A stretch of 14,005 nucleotides of DNA from Methanolinea sp. UBA473 (GCA_002509495.1 DAEV01000069.1:1-14005); one strand, 5' to 3'; positions 1 through 7,678 are shown, numbered from the stretch's first letter. Made by a program: numbers and translations. Notes: generated by a model from the sequence alone, not told the origin.

Positions 1-1
1 A

Positions 2-17
2 GAGGATTTCGAAAAAC
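2..17. repeat. Left terminal inverted repeat of the IS5-family element
   Basis: It reads GAGGATTTCGAAAAAC. It is the inverted counterpart of 1116-1131, with 12 identical outer bases, one mismatch, then three more matches. The transposase presumably binds and cleaves here (family knowledge). Confidence 0.8.
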
Positions 18-55
18 ACCGATAGTACTTTATCTTAGTACCGACTACGGAATAT

Positions 56-1000
56 ATGGAAAGTCTCCTTGATTTTGCGTTACAGGAACGCTATCGACGA
101 GTAAGCGAGCTTGGGGATAAAGTAGCCGAGTTTGATACGTTAATCAAGTGGGAAAAGTTTCGACCGCTTCTGGGAGATCTGTATACCAACACAACCGAAC
201 ACGGAGGAAGACCGAACTTTGATGAGATCCTAATGATCAAGTTACTCGTTCTCCAATCGATGTATGGGTTATCGGATCCCGAACTTGAACGACAGGCCAA
301 TGACAAGATCTCGTTTCTGAAATTTCTTGGCTTTCCTGAAAAAATTCCGGATCAATCAACGATCTGGTATTTTCGTGAACGGCTCATACAGCACAAGAAA
401 CTTGATTTGATCTGGGAGGAACTCCGGCGTCAGGAGAATGACTTGGGACTGAAGATCAAAAAGGGTACAATCCAGGATGCAACCTTCATCACGGCAGATC
501 CAGGCCATGCCCCTGCGGATAAGCCCCGTGGAGACCTGGCAAGAACGCGAAGGAGCAAGGAAGGAACCTGGACAAAAAAGAATTCCAAGTCATACTTCGG
601 GTTTAAGGTTCATTCCAAAGAAGATTGCGACTATGGTTTGATCTGGGAAATTCAGACCTCAACGGCATCACTTCACGACAGTCAGATTGACCTTTCAAAA
701 GAAGGCGAAGTTGTATATCGGGACAAGGGGTACTTCGGCGTTAAACCTCTCGGGTTCGATGCAACCATGAAACGGGATGTACGGAATCACCCCATTGGCA
801 TCTGGGATAAACTCAGAAACAAACGGATCGCAAGAAAACGATCTCCCGGCGAGAGACCTTACGCAGTTATCAAGACCGTTTTCAAATCGGCTCATACCAT
901 GGTTACGACTATTGCAAGGGTGCATGCAAAAATGATCTTTGCTGCGATGAGTTTCAACATCGGACTGATCCGGACCTTCACACATAGGGGAGTTATCTAG
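56..1000 (+). CDS. IS5-family DDE transposase
   Basis: The 314-residue protein catalyses cut-and-paste movement of its element. The N-terminal third (about residues 50-110, with the motifs MYGLSDPELE and PDQSTIWYFRERL) matches the DUF772-type transposase N-terminal domain. The DDE catalytic set is visible as D141 (IQDATFI), D223 (YRDKGYFG) and E266 (GERPYAVIKTVF). The length is typical and there is no frameshift, so the gene looks intact and possibly active. The ATG at 56 has no strong ribosome binding site, as is common for transposases. The gene lies within the two terminal repeats and runs opposite to the hsdS it disrupts. Confidence 0.93.
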   Translation: MESLLDFALQERYRRVSELGDKVAEFDTLIKWEKFRPLLGDLYTNTTEHGGRPNFDEILMIKLLVLQSMYGLSDPELERQANDKISFLKFLGFPEKIPDQSTIWYFRERLIQHKKLDLIWEELRRQENDLGLKIKKGTIQDATFITADPGHAPADKPRGDLARTRRSKEGTWTKKNSKSYFGFKVHSKEDCDYGLIWEIQTSTASLHDSQIDLSKEGEVVYRDKGYFGVKPLGFDATMKRDVRNHPIGIWDKLRNKRIARKRSPGERPYAVIKTVFKSAHTMVTTIARVHAKMIFAAMSFNIGLIRTFTHRGVI

Positions 1001-1106
1001 CGGATGCTTTGGCATTTCGGAAAAAATCGGGAGTATTCAAAGGGGATTTGGAGGAATTTGTCGGAAAATCACATGTTTTCCGCTTCAATTTGTTATAAGA
1101 TCCCAT

Positions 1107-2159
1107 TTATTCCAAGTTATTCGAAATCCTCATTAAAATATCATTCGGAAAAACTACAGACCTTTTTAATTCTGTTGTATGAGTTACTCTACGTATGTAA
1201 GTTGGTTTTATTGTAAAATCAAGAGCACCACTTTTTGTTAGATTGTAGACTTTAATAAAGGGTATCTCACCCGTATCATCGAATAACTTCTCTGCTGTTG
1301 GAGTATAACCATTCGTAATATTGTCACAAATATCCTGAGCATAAATCCAAATCCATTCTTTCGGCAGTTGAAATAATTCCGTCTCAATTAAAGGGAGTCG
1401 TTTTGAAATTTCTTTTTCATTCCCAGGATGTTTCTTCTTAATTCTCGCTATCAGAATTTCCGCCGGCTCAATCTCCCCATTATGCTCCTCCCGCCATTCC
1501 TGCGTGAGCCTGCCTTCGAATGCCGCCTTCAGGACTGCCTGCCGGTAGCGTTTGAGTTGGGCTTGCGCCTTCTTCAGAGAGGCAACGCCCGCGTCCAGCT
1601 GGGTGAAGAGCTCCTCGATCCTGGCGACGATGCGGTGTTGTTCGGGGAGGGGAGGGAGAGGGATATTGACTCGTTGACTTAAGTAAGATGAGTTGATACT
1701 TGCTTGATTAACGTGGTGAGTACATTGCATTTTAAAAAAACCTTGTAAATATTTTGTATGGAGAAAGAAAGCTATCCACACTGGATCCAATAATTCGGTA
1801 TTAACCCGGATTTTTGTCATATGATTTGAATAAGCCCAATTTGTGTCTTGTTTTATATATGTTGTTTTTCCGATAAGTTCTGGGCTATTGGTATTGTTAA
1901 AGACTATATCTCCCTTCATGAGAGGATCATAATTTGACTCTTCCACGTACTTTACTGCGGATAAATCGATCTCCCCCGTAACGGAGATATTCATCGGACG
2001 AAAATGAAGGACTCCCTTTCTTTCTTTATTATGCTTACCTGATGGAAAACCCGTAGCAATTGATAGGGCAATGTCCCCTAATGGTATCCAGACCCATCCA
2101 TGGGGTAGTATAGGTAATAATAAATCCTTATTGTAGTTCGAAGAGGCATCACCTACCAT
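1107..2159 (-). pseudogene. hsdS: Type I restriction-modification specificity subunit HsdS, 3' end truncated by the IS
   Basis: HsdS chooses the DNA target of a type I restriction-modification complex. The first target-recognition domain spans about residues 18-170. It is followed by the central conserved helical region (about 168-225, with PLPPLPEQHRIVARIEELF and KAAFEGRLTQEW), and a second domain starts at LPKEWIWIYAQDIC (about 265). The frame enters the insertion sequence at codon 343. Residues 344-350 and the TAA stop come from the element, so most of the second recognition domain and the distal conserved helices are gone. Full-length HsdS is usually about 400-450 residues. The missing part should lie left of position 1. 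A GGTGG ribosome binding site precedes the ATG. The protein could still be made, and truncated HsdS with one recognition domain and central helices can dimerise in other systems, so loss of function is not certain. Confidence 0.9.
1116..1131. repeat. Right terminal inverted repeat of the IS5-family element
   Basis: Read on the minus strand it is GAGGATTTCGAATAAC, matching the left end at 15 of 16 bases. It also supplies the last codons and the stop codon of the truncated hsdS frame. Confidence 0.8.
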
Positions 2160-2230
2160 AGAAGTTCATCCACCGCAATTACTGAGAGTATCTGGTTTCT
2201 TAATATGGATGAGTTTCTTTTAGTGACCGA

Positions 2231-2246
2231 TACTATTATAATAGTA
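2231..2246. promoter_or_regulatory. 16-bp perfect AT-rich palindrome in the divergent hsdS / 2313 promoter region
   Basis: TACTATTATAATAGTA is its own reverse complement. It lies in the 153-bp gap between hsdS (minus) and the small gene at 2313 (plus), about 67 bp from the latter's ATG. It contains a TATTATAA core that could serve as a TATA box on either strand, or as an operator for a dimeric regulator covering such a box. The palindrome is seen; the role is inference. Confidence 0.4.
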
Positions 2247-2312
2247 CATCTTATTAACAGGAATCGTTAAAGGATAAGACTGAAAATTGTTCCGTTGTGG
2301 TGAATCGTTGTT

Positions 2313-2735
2313 ATGGAACAGAAAGACCTTCTGCTTGCATGTATGGCAGCTGCCGGAAAGGATGCATATCAGCCCGTACAAATACAAAAATTGGTGTTCT
2401 TATTTCAGAATCGGGGGTTAAAAGAAAATGTTTTTAATTTTATTCCGTTTGATTACGGGCCGTTTGATCCGCAAATCTACAAAAAACTTGAAGAATTAGC
2501 TTATGATGGAGTAGTTGAAATAATCGGTCAACCTTTTACCAAACATAGACAATATCGCTTGATGCCGGAGGGTCAAGCAAAAGCGAAAACCGCATTCGAG
2601 AAATTATCTTCCCAAAATCAAGAGTATCTCATGCGTCTATCCACTTGGGTTAGGGGACTTACATTCGCGGAATTAGTTGGAGCAATATATACAGCATATC
2701 CAAAAATGCGTGAAAACAGTGTTTTTAGGGGATAA
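2313..2735 (+). CDS. Small SocA/Panacea-like protein upstream of a proteasome-like peptidase
   Basis: The 140-residue soluble protein has unknown function. Residues 23-68 (IQKLVFLF, FIPFDYGPFDPQIYKKLEEL) carry the K-L-x-F-L plus Y-G-P-F pattern of winged-helix-like SocA/Panacea or YwgA-type proteins. Residues 118-130 (FAELVGAIYTAYP) form a second conserved block. The same two blocks occur at the N-terminus of the DUF488 fusion encoded at 3518-4342. A GGTGA element sits upstream of the ATG. The stop codon at 2733-2735 is three bases from the TTG start of the next gene, and that gene's Shine-Dalgarno lies inside this coding region, so the two are translationally coupled. Known SocA acts as a proteolytic adaptor and antitoxin in Caulobacter. 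A similar adaptor role beside a peptidase is attractive but unproven. Composition is much more AT-rich than the housekeeping genes, suggesting transfer. Confidence 0.75.
   Translation: MEQKDLLLACMAAAGKDAYQPVQIQKLVFLFQNRGLKENVFNFIPFDYGPFDPQIYKKLEELAYDGVVEIIGQPFTKHRQYRLMPEGQAKAKTAFEKLSSQNQEYLMRLSTWVRGLTFAELVGAIYTAYPKMRENSVFRG
2727..2732 (+). promoter_or_regulatory. Shine-Dalgarno that fixes the TTG start of the Ntn hydrolase
   Basis: AGGGGA sits inside the last codons of the upstream gene, six bases before the TTG at 2739. It supports initiation at a TTG that places threonine at position 2. No ATG in this frame lies near. Confidence 0.65.
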
Positions 2736-2738
2736 TTT

Positions 2739-3515
2739 TTGACTTCCATTGTGGGAGTGTTCTGCAGCGATGGAGTTGTCATTGGTACCGACAGCTCTGC
2801 CACATTTTCATCTTCTGGTCATCGTACCATCGAGCAAGAAACAAAAAAAATTGATATTTTTTTAGGAACTGTTATTGTTGCAGGAACAGGTGAGGTCGGG
2901 CTTGGGCAGAGATTCTGTAATCTTGCAGAAAAATCATTTAAAGAAGCCAATTTTATTAAAGGTAAACCAATTGAAGTGATGACAGCACTCTCCCAAAAGG
3001 CAGTGAAAGAATTTCAATCAACGTATACGGCCTTCCCGCAGATGCAGGCTGGTTTCAATTATGGGGCCTTAGTTGCTTATACAAATGGGGAAACTTATAA
3101 TTTATGCGAATTTGACCCTATCCATTTTAGACCCGAACTAAAATTGCCTCAACAAAAATTCTTCTTTTCTTCAATGGGAAGTGGGCAACAAATAACTGAT
3201 CCATTCTTGGCCTTGATGCGTAAAATTTTTTGGAATGCAGAAATGCCAACAGTTGCAGATGCAAAATTCATTACAGCATGGACACTCCAACATGCAATTG
3301 AAGTGAATCCGGGGGGAATTAATAGTCCAATTCAGATGTCCGCAATTAGAAAAAACGATAGGGGAAGATATTCAGCAACAATGATTTCTGATGAAGAGAT
3401 CCAAGAACATATGGATATTGTAAGTAATGCTGAATCGCATCTTGCTGGGTATAAAGAAATATTAAGGGGAAAATTGAAAAAAGCAACTATCCCTGATGTA
3501 ATTCCCCAAAAATAA
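2739..3515 (+). CDS. Proteasome-type (HslV/beta-subunit-like) Ntn hydrolase, putative self-compartmentalising peptidase
   Basis: The 258-residue protein starts with TTG and then Thr, and the N-terminus TSIVGVFCSDGVVIGTD matches the mature end of proteasome beta/HslV subunits. Counting the threonine as residue 1, Asp17 is at the canonical place, and the KK pair at 35-36 (ETKKID) corresponds to the K32-K33 pair of HslV (NVKKV). A GSG motif lies at about 147-149 and hydrophobic strands follow the family pattern (GTVIVAGTGEVG, NYGALVAY). Simple removal of Met would expose the nucleophile; no propeptide is predicted. The Asp166/Ser169 pair of classical beta subunits is not obvious: the region reads NPGGINSPIQ. 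About 40 C-terminal residues exceed the usual core. It is not the housekeeping proteasome beta subunit, which normally has a short propeptide and no such tail. Its partner gene and its place in a restriction island suggest defence or toxin-antitoxin function. That is inference; the fold call is strong. Confidence 0.8.
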   Translation: MTSIVGVFCSDGVVIGTDSSATFSSSGHRTIEQETKKIDIFLGTVIVAGTGEVGLGQRFCNLAEKSFKEANFIKGKPIEVMTALSQKAVKEFQSTYTAFPQMQAGFNYGALVAYTNGETYNLCEFDPIHFRPELKLPQQKFFFSSMGSGQQITDPFLALMRKIFWNAEMPTVADAKFITAWTLQHAIEVNPGGINSPIQMSAIRKNDRGRYSATMISDEEIQEHMDIVSNAESHLAGYKEILRGKLKKATIPDVIPQK

Positions 3516-3517
3516 TA

Positions 3518-4342
3518 TCACAGGTCCATCACTTCCAGTCCCTCGTCCCGGAACCGTCGGGCGATGACCCCGCGATGGCAATCGGCAGTCTTCGCCTCGA
3601 AGCACATCAACGCGACTTTCTCCTCCTGCGCCATCGATTTGATTGCCTCAAGGATCTCCTCCTTTTCACCCAGGTCCTCCGAGTATCTCCTGAACAATTC
3701 TGTGAATCCTTTCTCGGTGAGGTTCTGCCGCTGGTCGCTCTCGATCCCCAATTCGGGGAGGTGGAGGTACGAGACCCCCAGTTTTTCAAGGGCCCCCGAG
3801 AGCTGGTTCTTCGAATACCCGTACTTCATGCTGTAGGGATTCTTCCGCACGTCGATGAGTTTCCCGACCTTGTTCTCGACGAGGAGCGAGAGGAACCGGT
3901 CGATGTTCCTGCCCTCGTACCCGATGGTCGCGATACCGGTTTCGTTCCGGGAATAATTCCGCAGGCGTTTGATATTGGAGAAGATGGTCGTCTCCGGGTA
4001 CTGGTGGTATACGTAGTCCACGAGTTCCTTTTCGCTAAGGTTTCCGAATCGACCGAGGCAGGTGTCGATCGCATTCTGGATAGGGGGGTACGGTTTGGGA
4101 TAGATCCGTTCGAGGAAATTCACCTCGTCTTCCGTCTGGGCGAGGTATCCCTCCTTCTCCAGGTGGCGCATATCCTGGTAGAGCTGGAATGAGAACGGCC
4201 CGTACTGGTAGGGGACGAAGTCGTAGAGGCTCTTCTCCTTCGAGACGAGGAACATCAGCTTGACCATCTTCATCTTGGTCAGGTTCTTTGTCTGCGACAG
4301 CAGGTAGAGGAACGCCCTCTCATTCTTCGTGATCATATCCAT
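3518..4342 (-). CDS. DUF488 protein with an N-terminal SocA/Panacea-like domain
   Basis: The 274-residue protein has two parts. Residues 1-125 (KLMFLV, FVPYQYGPFSFQLYQDM, ELVDYVYHQYP) resemble the small protein encoded at 2313. Residues 137-274 are a DUF488 domain, with TIGYEGR at 139-145, DVRKNPYS at 164-171, LHLPELGI at 193-200 and CFEAKTADCHR at 247-257. DUF488 is widespread and biochemically undefined; its CxE...CHR motif suggests metal or nucleotide chemistry. The gene lies 87 bp downstream of hsdR on the same strand and probably shares its transcript. An AGGAT element precedes the ATG. Its stop is two bases from the stop of the convergent peptidase gene. GC content is higher than that of the 2313-3515 cassette. 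Confidence is high for the DUF488 half and moderate for the N-terminal family name. Confidence 0.85.
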   Translation of the reverse strand: MDMITKNERAFLYLLSQTKNLTKMKMVKLMFLVSKEKSLYDFVPYQYGPFSFQLYQDMRHLEKEGYLAQTEDEVNFLERIYPKPYPPIQNAIDTCLGRFGNLSEKELVDYVYHQYPETTIFSNIKRLRNYSRNETGIATIGYEGRNIDRFLSLLVENKVGKLIDVRKNPYSMKYGYSKNQLSGALEKLGVSYLHLPELGIESDQRQNLTEKGFTELFRRYSEDLGEKEEILEAIKSMAQEEKVALMCFEAKTADCHRGVIARRFRDEGLEVMDL

Positions 4343-4429
4343 TTATCCTGCATCTGACCGGTGGAGGCCATAAACGGGGTTCCGGACGGGGTGAAAGTAG
4401 GGGGTATCGGACAGGAGCGATTCGCGGGC

Positions 4430-7180
4430 TCACTCGATGAGCACCTCGTTCAGCTCAGTGAGTAGAGATGGGAGTTCATTCCCAAAGAGACTGTAGGCCT
4501 TGATCCTGCCGCCCCACTGGTGGAATGGGGTCTGGTCGAAATCATCCACCTCGATGGCAGCGCTGTTGGCAACCTGCTCCTTGATCATCTCAAGCCATTT
4601 CACCTGCTCGGGGGTGAACTGTTTGCCCTGGTCTTTCTGCTGCTGCATCCACCGGGTGAACGCCCTGTCGACGGAGGACGTGAACGGTTCGAGCACGTTG
4701 GCTTCGCCGATCGTGAACCGGACGAGGGAGATGATATCCGTCAGCAGTTTCTGCGGGCCGGCACCGCGCACCTTCGACCTCTCCAGTTCTTCATAGGCAC
4801 GCCAGACCAGATCGGTTGTCAGGTAATACGGAGGTTTCCTGATCGCGTCGGCCAGCTGCCGGATCTGCTCGTAGGTGAAATGCCGATGCCCGTAGGGCCT
4901 GCTATAGATGAGCTGCAGCGCATCGAGTTCGTTCTTGTTCTCCTCGATGAATTTCCTGAAAGTATCGACCACAGTGCGGGACTTCAGGGTTGCCAGTGTA
5001 TCCCACTTTGCTTCGATCAGGTCGTCATTGCTCACTGTGTCGATAATCTGCTCGTTCTCCTGATGAAGACTGATAAGGGTCTTTCGGAACAGGGGGACCT
5101 CGAAAGGTGCACAGGCGTCCTTCACAAGCGCCTCCTCCGCTTTTTCCATATGTTCGTCCGATGGTGCCTCGACGCCGAACATCTCCTTTGCCTTCTCCGT
5201 CTGTCGGTCAATATCGATCGCATCCAGGAGCGCATTGACGATCTGTTTGAGCGGCTTTCCTCCGGTGACGGTCTGGATCTGCTTCCTGTCGATCTCGATC
5301 AGTTCCCTGTCGAGGCGCGAGAGCCTTGCGGCGAGGGAACTCAATGAATCGGGGTCCCTTACGCCGAACGCGACGGATTGGACAAGCTTTTCAAACGAGA
5401 CGCCCCTTTTCCGTTCCAGGGGCCTGGTCTCGATCTTGATCCTCTCGCATACTCCCACTGCGTCCACCACGACGTAATGCGTCTTGGCAGTGACATCCGG
5501 TGTGACCGACTGCAACTCGGTGGGGGAGATCACTCTAGTCCCCCGTCCGATCATCTGCTCGAAATATACCTTGGATTTCACATCGCGCAGGAAGAGGAGG
5601 CACTCAAGAGGGCGGATATCCGTCCCGGTGCTGACCATATCGACAGTCACAGCGACCCTCAATTTCGGAGAATTCCGGAAACTCTGGATCAGGGCTTCCG
5701 GTTTCTCTCCCGTCGTCCGGTAGGTGATCTTCTTGCAGAATTCGTTGCCTTCCGCAAATACGTCACGGCAGATGTGGGTGATGTCCTCCGCGTGGGAGTC
5801 ATCCTTGGAAAAGATCAGAGTCTTCGGCACCCATTTCCTGTTGGGGAAGAGGATCGGAAGCGAGTCCTTGAACGTCCGAAGTACCGTCCTGATCTGGTCG
5901 GGGGCCACTACGCTCCTGTCTAACTGGTCGGCAGAGTACTGGAGGTCGTCGTCCAGCTGTTCCCATCTCTGGCGGCGGGTGTTCTTGTCCCTTTTATCGA
6001 TGAAAAATCCTCTTTCGACGATACTCCCGTGCTCAGTGATTGCGGTCCGGATCCGGAAGACATCATACCCGACGTTCACTCCATCGGCCACCGCACGTTC
6101 ATGGAGGTACTCCATCACGAGGTTCTGGTTGAAGAACCCAAGCGTCTGTTTGGAAGGGGTTGCTGTGAGACCTATCAGGAATCCGTCGAAGTACTCCAGC
6201 ACCTGGCGCCAGAGGTTGTAGATTGACCTGTGACATTCGTCTGTGACTATGAAATCGAAGGTCTCGATCGGAATCCGCGGATTATAAGTGACTTCCATCT
6301 GTCTTGCATCCGCAGGTCCATGGTCGAACTGGGATTCCTCCTCGTTTTCCGGGTCGTATTCGGCCTCCCCCTTCAGCATCGAGTAAAGGCGTTGGATGGT
6401 GGTGATAGTGACTTTATTGACGGGATCGATCGTGTTCGAAGTGAGGTGCTGAACGTTGTAGATCTCGGTGAATTTTCTTCCATCATCCGGAGTAATGTAC
6501 TGCTGGAATTCCATTTTCGTCTGGCGTCCCAGGTTATTCCGGTCGACCAGGAACAAGACGCGTTTTGCCCCTCCATATCGGATAAGGCGGTAGATGAAAC
6601 TCACGGCAGTGTAGGTCTTACCCGATCCGGTGGCCATCTGGATGAGAGCCCGTGGATGTGCTTTGGCAAAGGACAACTCCAGATTGGTAATCGCTTCCTT
6701 CTGGCATTCCCGTAATCCAGTGGTGACGAGCGGGGGCAGGTGCTTTAGCCGGGACCTGAGGGTGTCCTGCAGGTGGATCCACTCCTGCAACGTCTCCGGA
6801 CGGTGAAATGCAAACACAGGCCTCGATCGTGGACTGGGATCCCGCAAGTCCCGGAAGAGCGTCTCTGCCCCGGTACTTTCGTACACGAAAGGCAGGGGAA
6901 GATGAACATGAGGGAATCGCTCTGGGAAAGAATTCGCATAATTTCCAGACTGGCTGTCCACGCCTCCGAGAGTGGTCCCTTCGGGTTTCGCTTCGATCAC
7001 GCCGACGGCTTTCCGGTCCACGAAGAGAATATAATCTGCTTCTCCCGAAACCAGGGGGAATTCACGGACTGCGACACCCAATGATTGAGTAGGATCATAG
7101 TCATTGAGATCCTGTACCCGCCATCCGGCGGATTCAAGCAGTCGATCGATATTGATCCGGGCTTTCTCTTCGGGTGTCAT
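4430..7180 (-). CDS. hsdR: Type I restriction enzyme R subunit (EcoEI-like HsdR)
   Basis: The 916-residue motor and nuclease subunit cleaves unmodified DNA after ATP-driven translocation, in complex with HsdM and HsdS. The nuclease domain shows the PD-(D/E)xK residues D49, E63 and K65 (GVIEAK). The SF2 helicase core has Walker A ATGSGKTY at 183-190, DECH at 314-317, LTATP at 338-342, motif V STGTD at 517-521 and motif VI QMIGRGTR at 542-549. The C-terminal part, including FHQWGGRIKAYSLFG, matches the EcoEI-type R C-terminal domain. All motifs and full length are present, so this subunit looks intact. AGGT precedes the ATG by five bases. No hsdM follows. hsdS lies 2.3 kb downstream, beyond the DUF488 gene and a reversed two-gene cassette, and is broken by the IS. 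Confidence 0.95.
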   Translation of the reverse strand: MTPEEKARINIDRLLESAGWRVQDLNDYDPTQSLGVAVREFPLVSGEADYILFVDRKAVGVIEAKPEGTTLGGVDSQSGNYANSFPERFPHVHLPLPFVYESTGAETLFRDLRDPSPRSRPVFAFHRPETLQEWIHLQDTLRSRLKHLPPLVTTGLRECQKEAITNLELSFAKAHPRALIQMATGSGKTYTAVSFIYRLIRYGGAKRVLFLVDRNNLGRQTKMEFQQYITPDDGRKFTEIYNVQHLTSNTIDPVNKVTITTIQRLYSMLKGEAEYDPENEEESQFDHGPADARQMEVTYNPRIPIETFDFIVTDECHRSIYNLWRQVLEYFDGFLIGLTATPSKQTLGFFNQNLVMEYLHERAVADGVNVGYDVFRIRTAITEHGSIVERGFFIDKRDKNTRRQRWEQLDDDLQYSADQLDRSVVAPDQIRTVLRTFKDSLPILFPNRKWVPKTLIFSKDDSHAEDITHICRDVFAEGNEFCKKITYRTTGEKPEALIQSFRNSPKLRVAVTVDMVSTGTDIRPLECLLFLRDVKSKVYFEQMIGRGTRVISPTELQSVTPDVTAKTHYVVVDAVGVCERIKIETRPLERKRGVSFEKLVQSVAFGVRDPDSLSSLAARLSRLDRELIEIDRKQIQTVTGGKPLKQIVNALLDAIDIDRQTEKAKEMFGVEAPSDEHMEKAEEALVKDACAPFEVPLFRKTLISLHQENEQIIDTVSNDDLIEAKWDTLATLKSRTVVDTFRKFIEENKNELDALQLIYSRPYGHRHFTYEQIRQLADAIRKPPYYLTTDLVWRAYEELERSKVRGAGPQKLLTDIISLVRFTIGEANVLEPFTSSVDRAFTRWMQQQKDQGKQFTPEQVKWLEMIKEQVANSAAIEVDDFDQTPFHQWGGRIKAYSLFGNELPSLLTELNEVLIE

Positions 7181-7243
7181 TCAATACCTGATCCCGATCG
7201 GAGAATCGTGGAAATCACACATACGGGTTAATAAAAATAGGGT

Positions 7244-7252
7244 TATTTTAAA
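7244..7252 (-). promoter_or_regulatory. Possible TATA box for hsdR
   Basis: On the minus strand TTTAAAATA follows an AACC-type BRE-like stretch, about 64 bp upstream of the hsdR ATG. Position and base content fit an archaeal promoter, but the whole region is AT-rich, so other boxes are possible. Confidence 0.35.
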
Positions 7253-7605
7253 GGTTGATTATTATTTCGTCGATTCATAAGTATGGTATAGTGTGGATTC
7301 ACTGCCGCATGGAGAGGAAAATAACAAATAATGCGGTACATTTCATCTTGAACGAGGCCGGCGGAATATATTAATTATAAATACTTACCATAGTTTTGGT
7401 ATAATCGGATTAGAATATTATTTTAAATCTCATAAAAATTATAATAATTCCATAATCTCTGCCTAAATTCTCATGATCATACCAATACCATAAATGCTAA
7501 TATAGTTAACATGCAACACATCTTCCTCGAAAGGAAAGAGAAAAAATAGCGGGAAAAAAGGAATGAATGCTGCTCATTTAATTACAGAAAATGCACCAAA
7601 TGGCC

Positions 7606-7650
7606 GTGATCACACCAATCCGGGTGTGGGATCACTTCACGAATTTTTTT
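7606..7650 (+). terminator. Hairpin followed by T7 in the fwd leader (attenuator-like)
   Basis: GTGATC (7606-7611) pairs with GATCAC (7630-7635), and ACACC (7612-7616) pairs with GGTGT (7623-7627). This leaves a 2-nt bulge and a 6-nt loop; seven T residues follow at 7644-7650. It lies about 95 bp before the fwdDB start, inside the presumed leader. Archaeal polymerase terminates at T-tracts, so premature termination is plausible. Whether it is conditional is unknown. Confidence 0.4.
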
Positions 7651-7678
7651 CCGGATACCCAATTGTAGAGCGTTCCTT

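Larger units (their letters stand above)
2..1131 (+). mobile_element. IS5-family insertion sequence, apparently complete, inserted in hsdS
   Basis: The element carries one transposase gene and is bounded by imperfect inverted repeats at 2-17 and 1116-1131 that match at 15 of 16 positions, beginning GAGGATTTCGAA at each outer end. That gives a length of about 1.13 kb, normal for a one-ORF IS5-family element. The right end interrupts the reading frame of hsdS, so the insertion point is well defined there. The left flank is a single base, so the target duplication cannot be confirmed. A 4-bp ATTA duplication would fit the base at position 1 and bases 1132-1135. The exact boundary could be off by one or two bases. 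The region 1001-1131 between transposase stop and right end has no gene. Confidence 0.85.

Noticed and set aside
2739..3515. Housekeeping archaeal proteasome beta subunit
   Set aside because: It has no propeptide, has a longer C-terminus, divergent second-half motifs and an AT-rich island context; it is a distinct Ntn hydrolase.
3575..4192. 205-codon plus-strand frame opposite the DUF488 gene
   Set aside because: The minus-strand protein has clear DUF488 motifs; this frame has none and is explained as a shadow.
4520..5923. Plus-strand open frames (about 275 and 181 codons) opposite hsdR
   Set aside because: They are antisense to the conserved C-terminal and helicase regions of hsdR, with no domain or ribosome binding site of their own.
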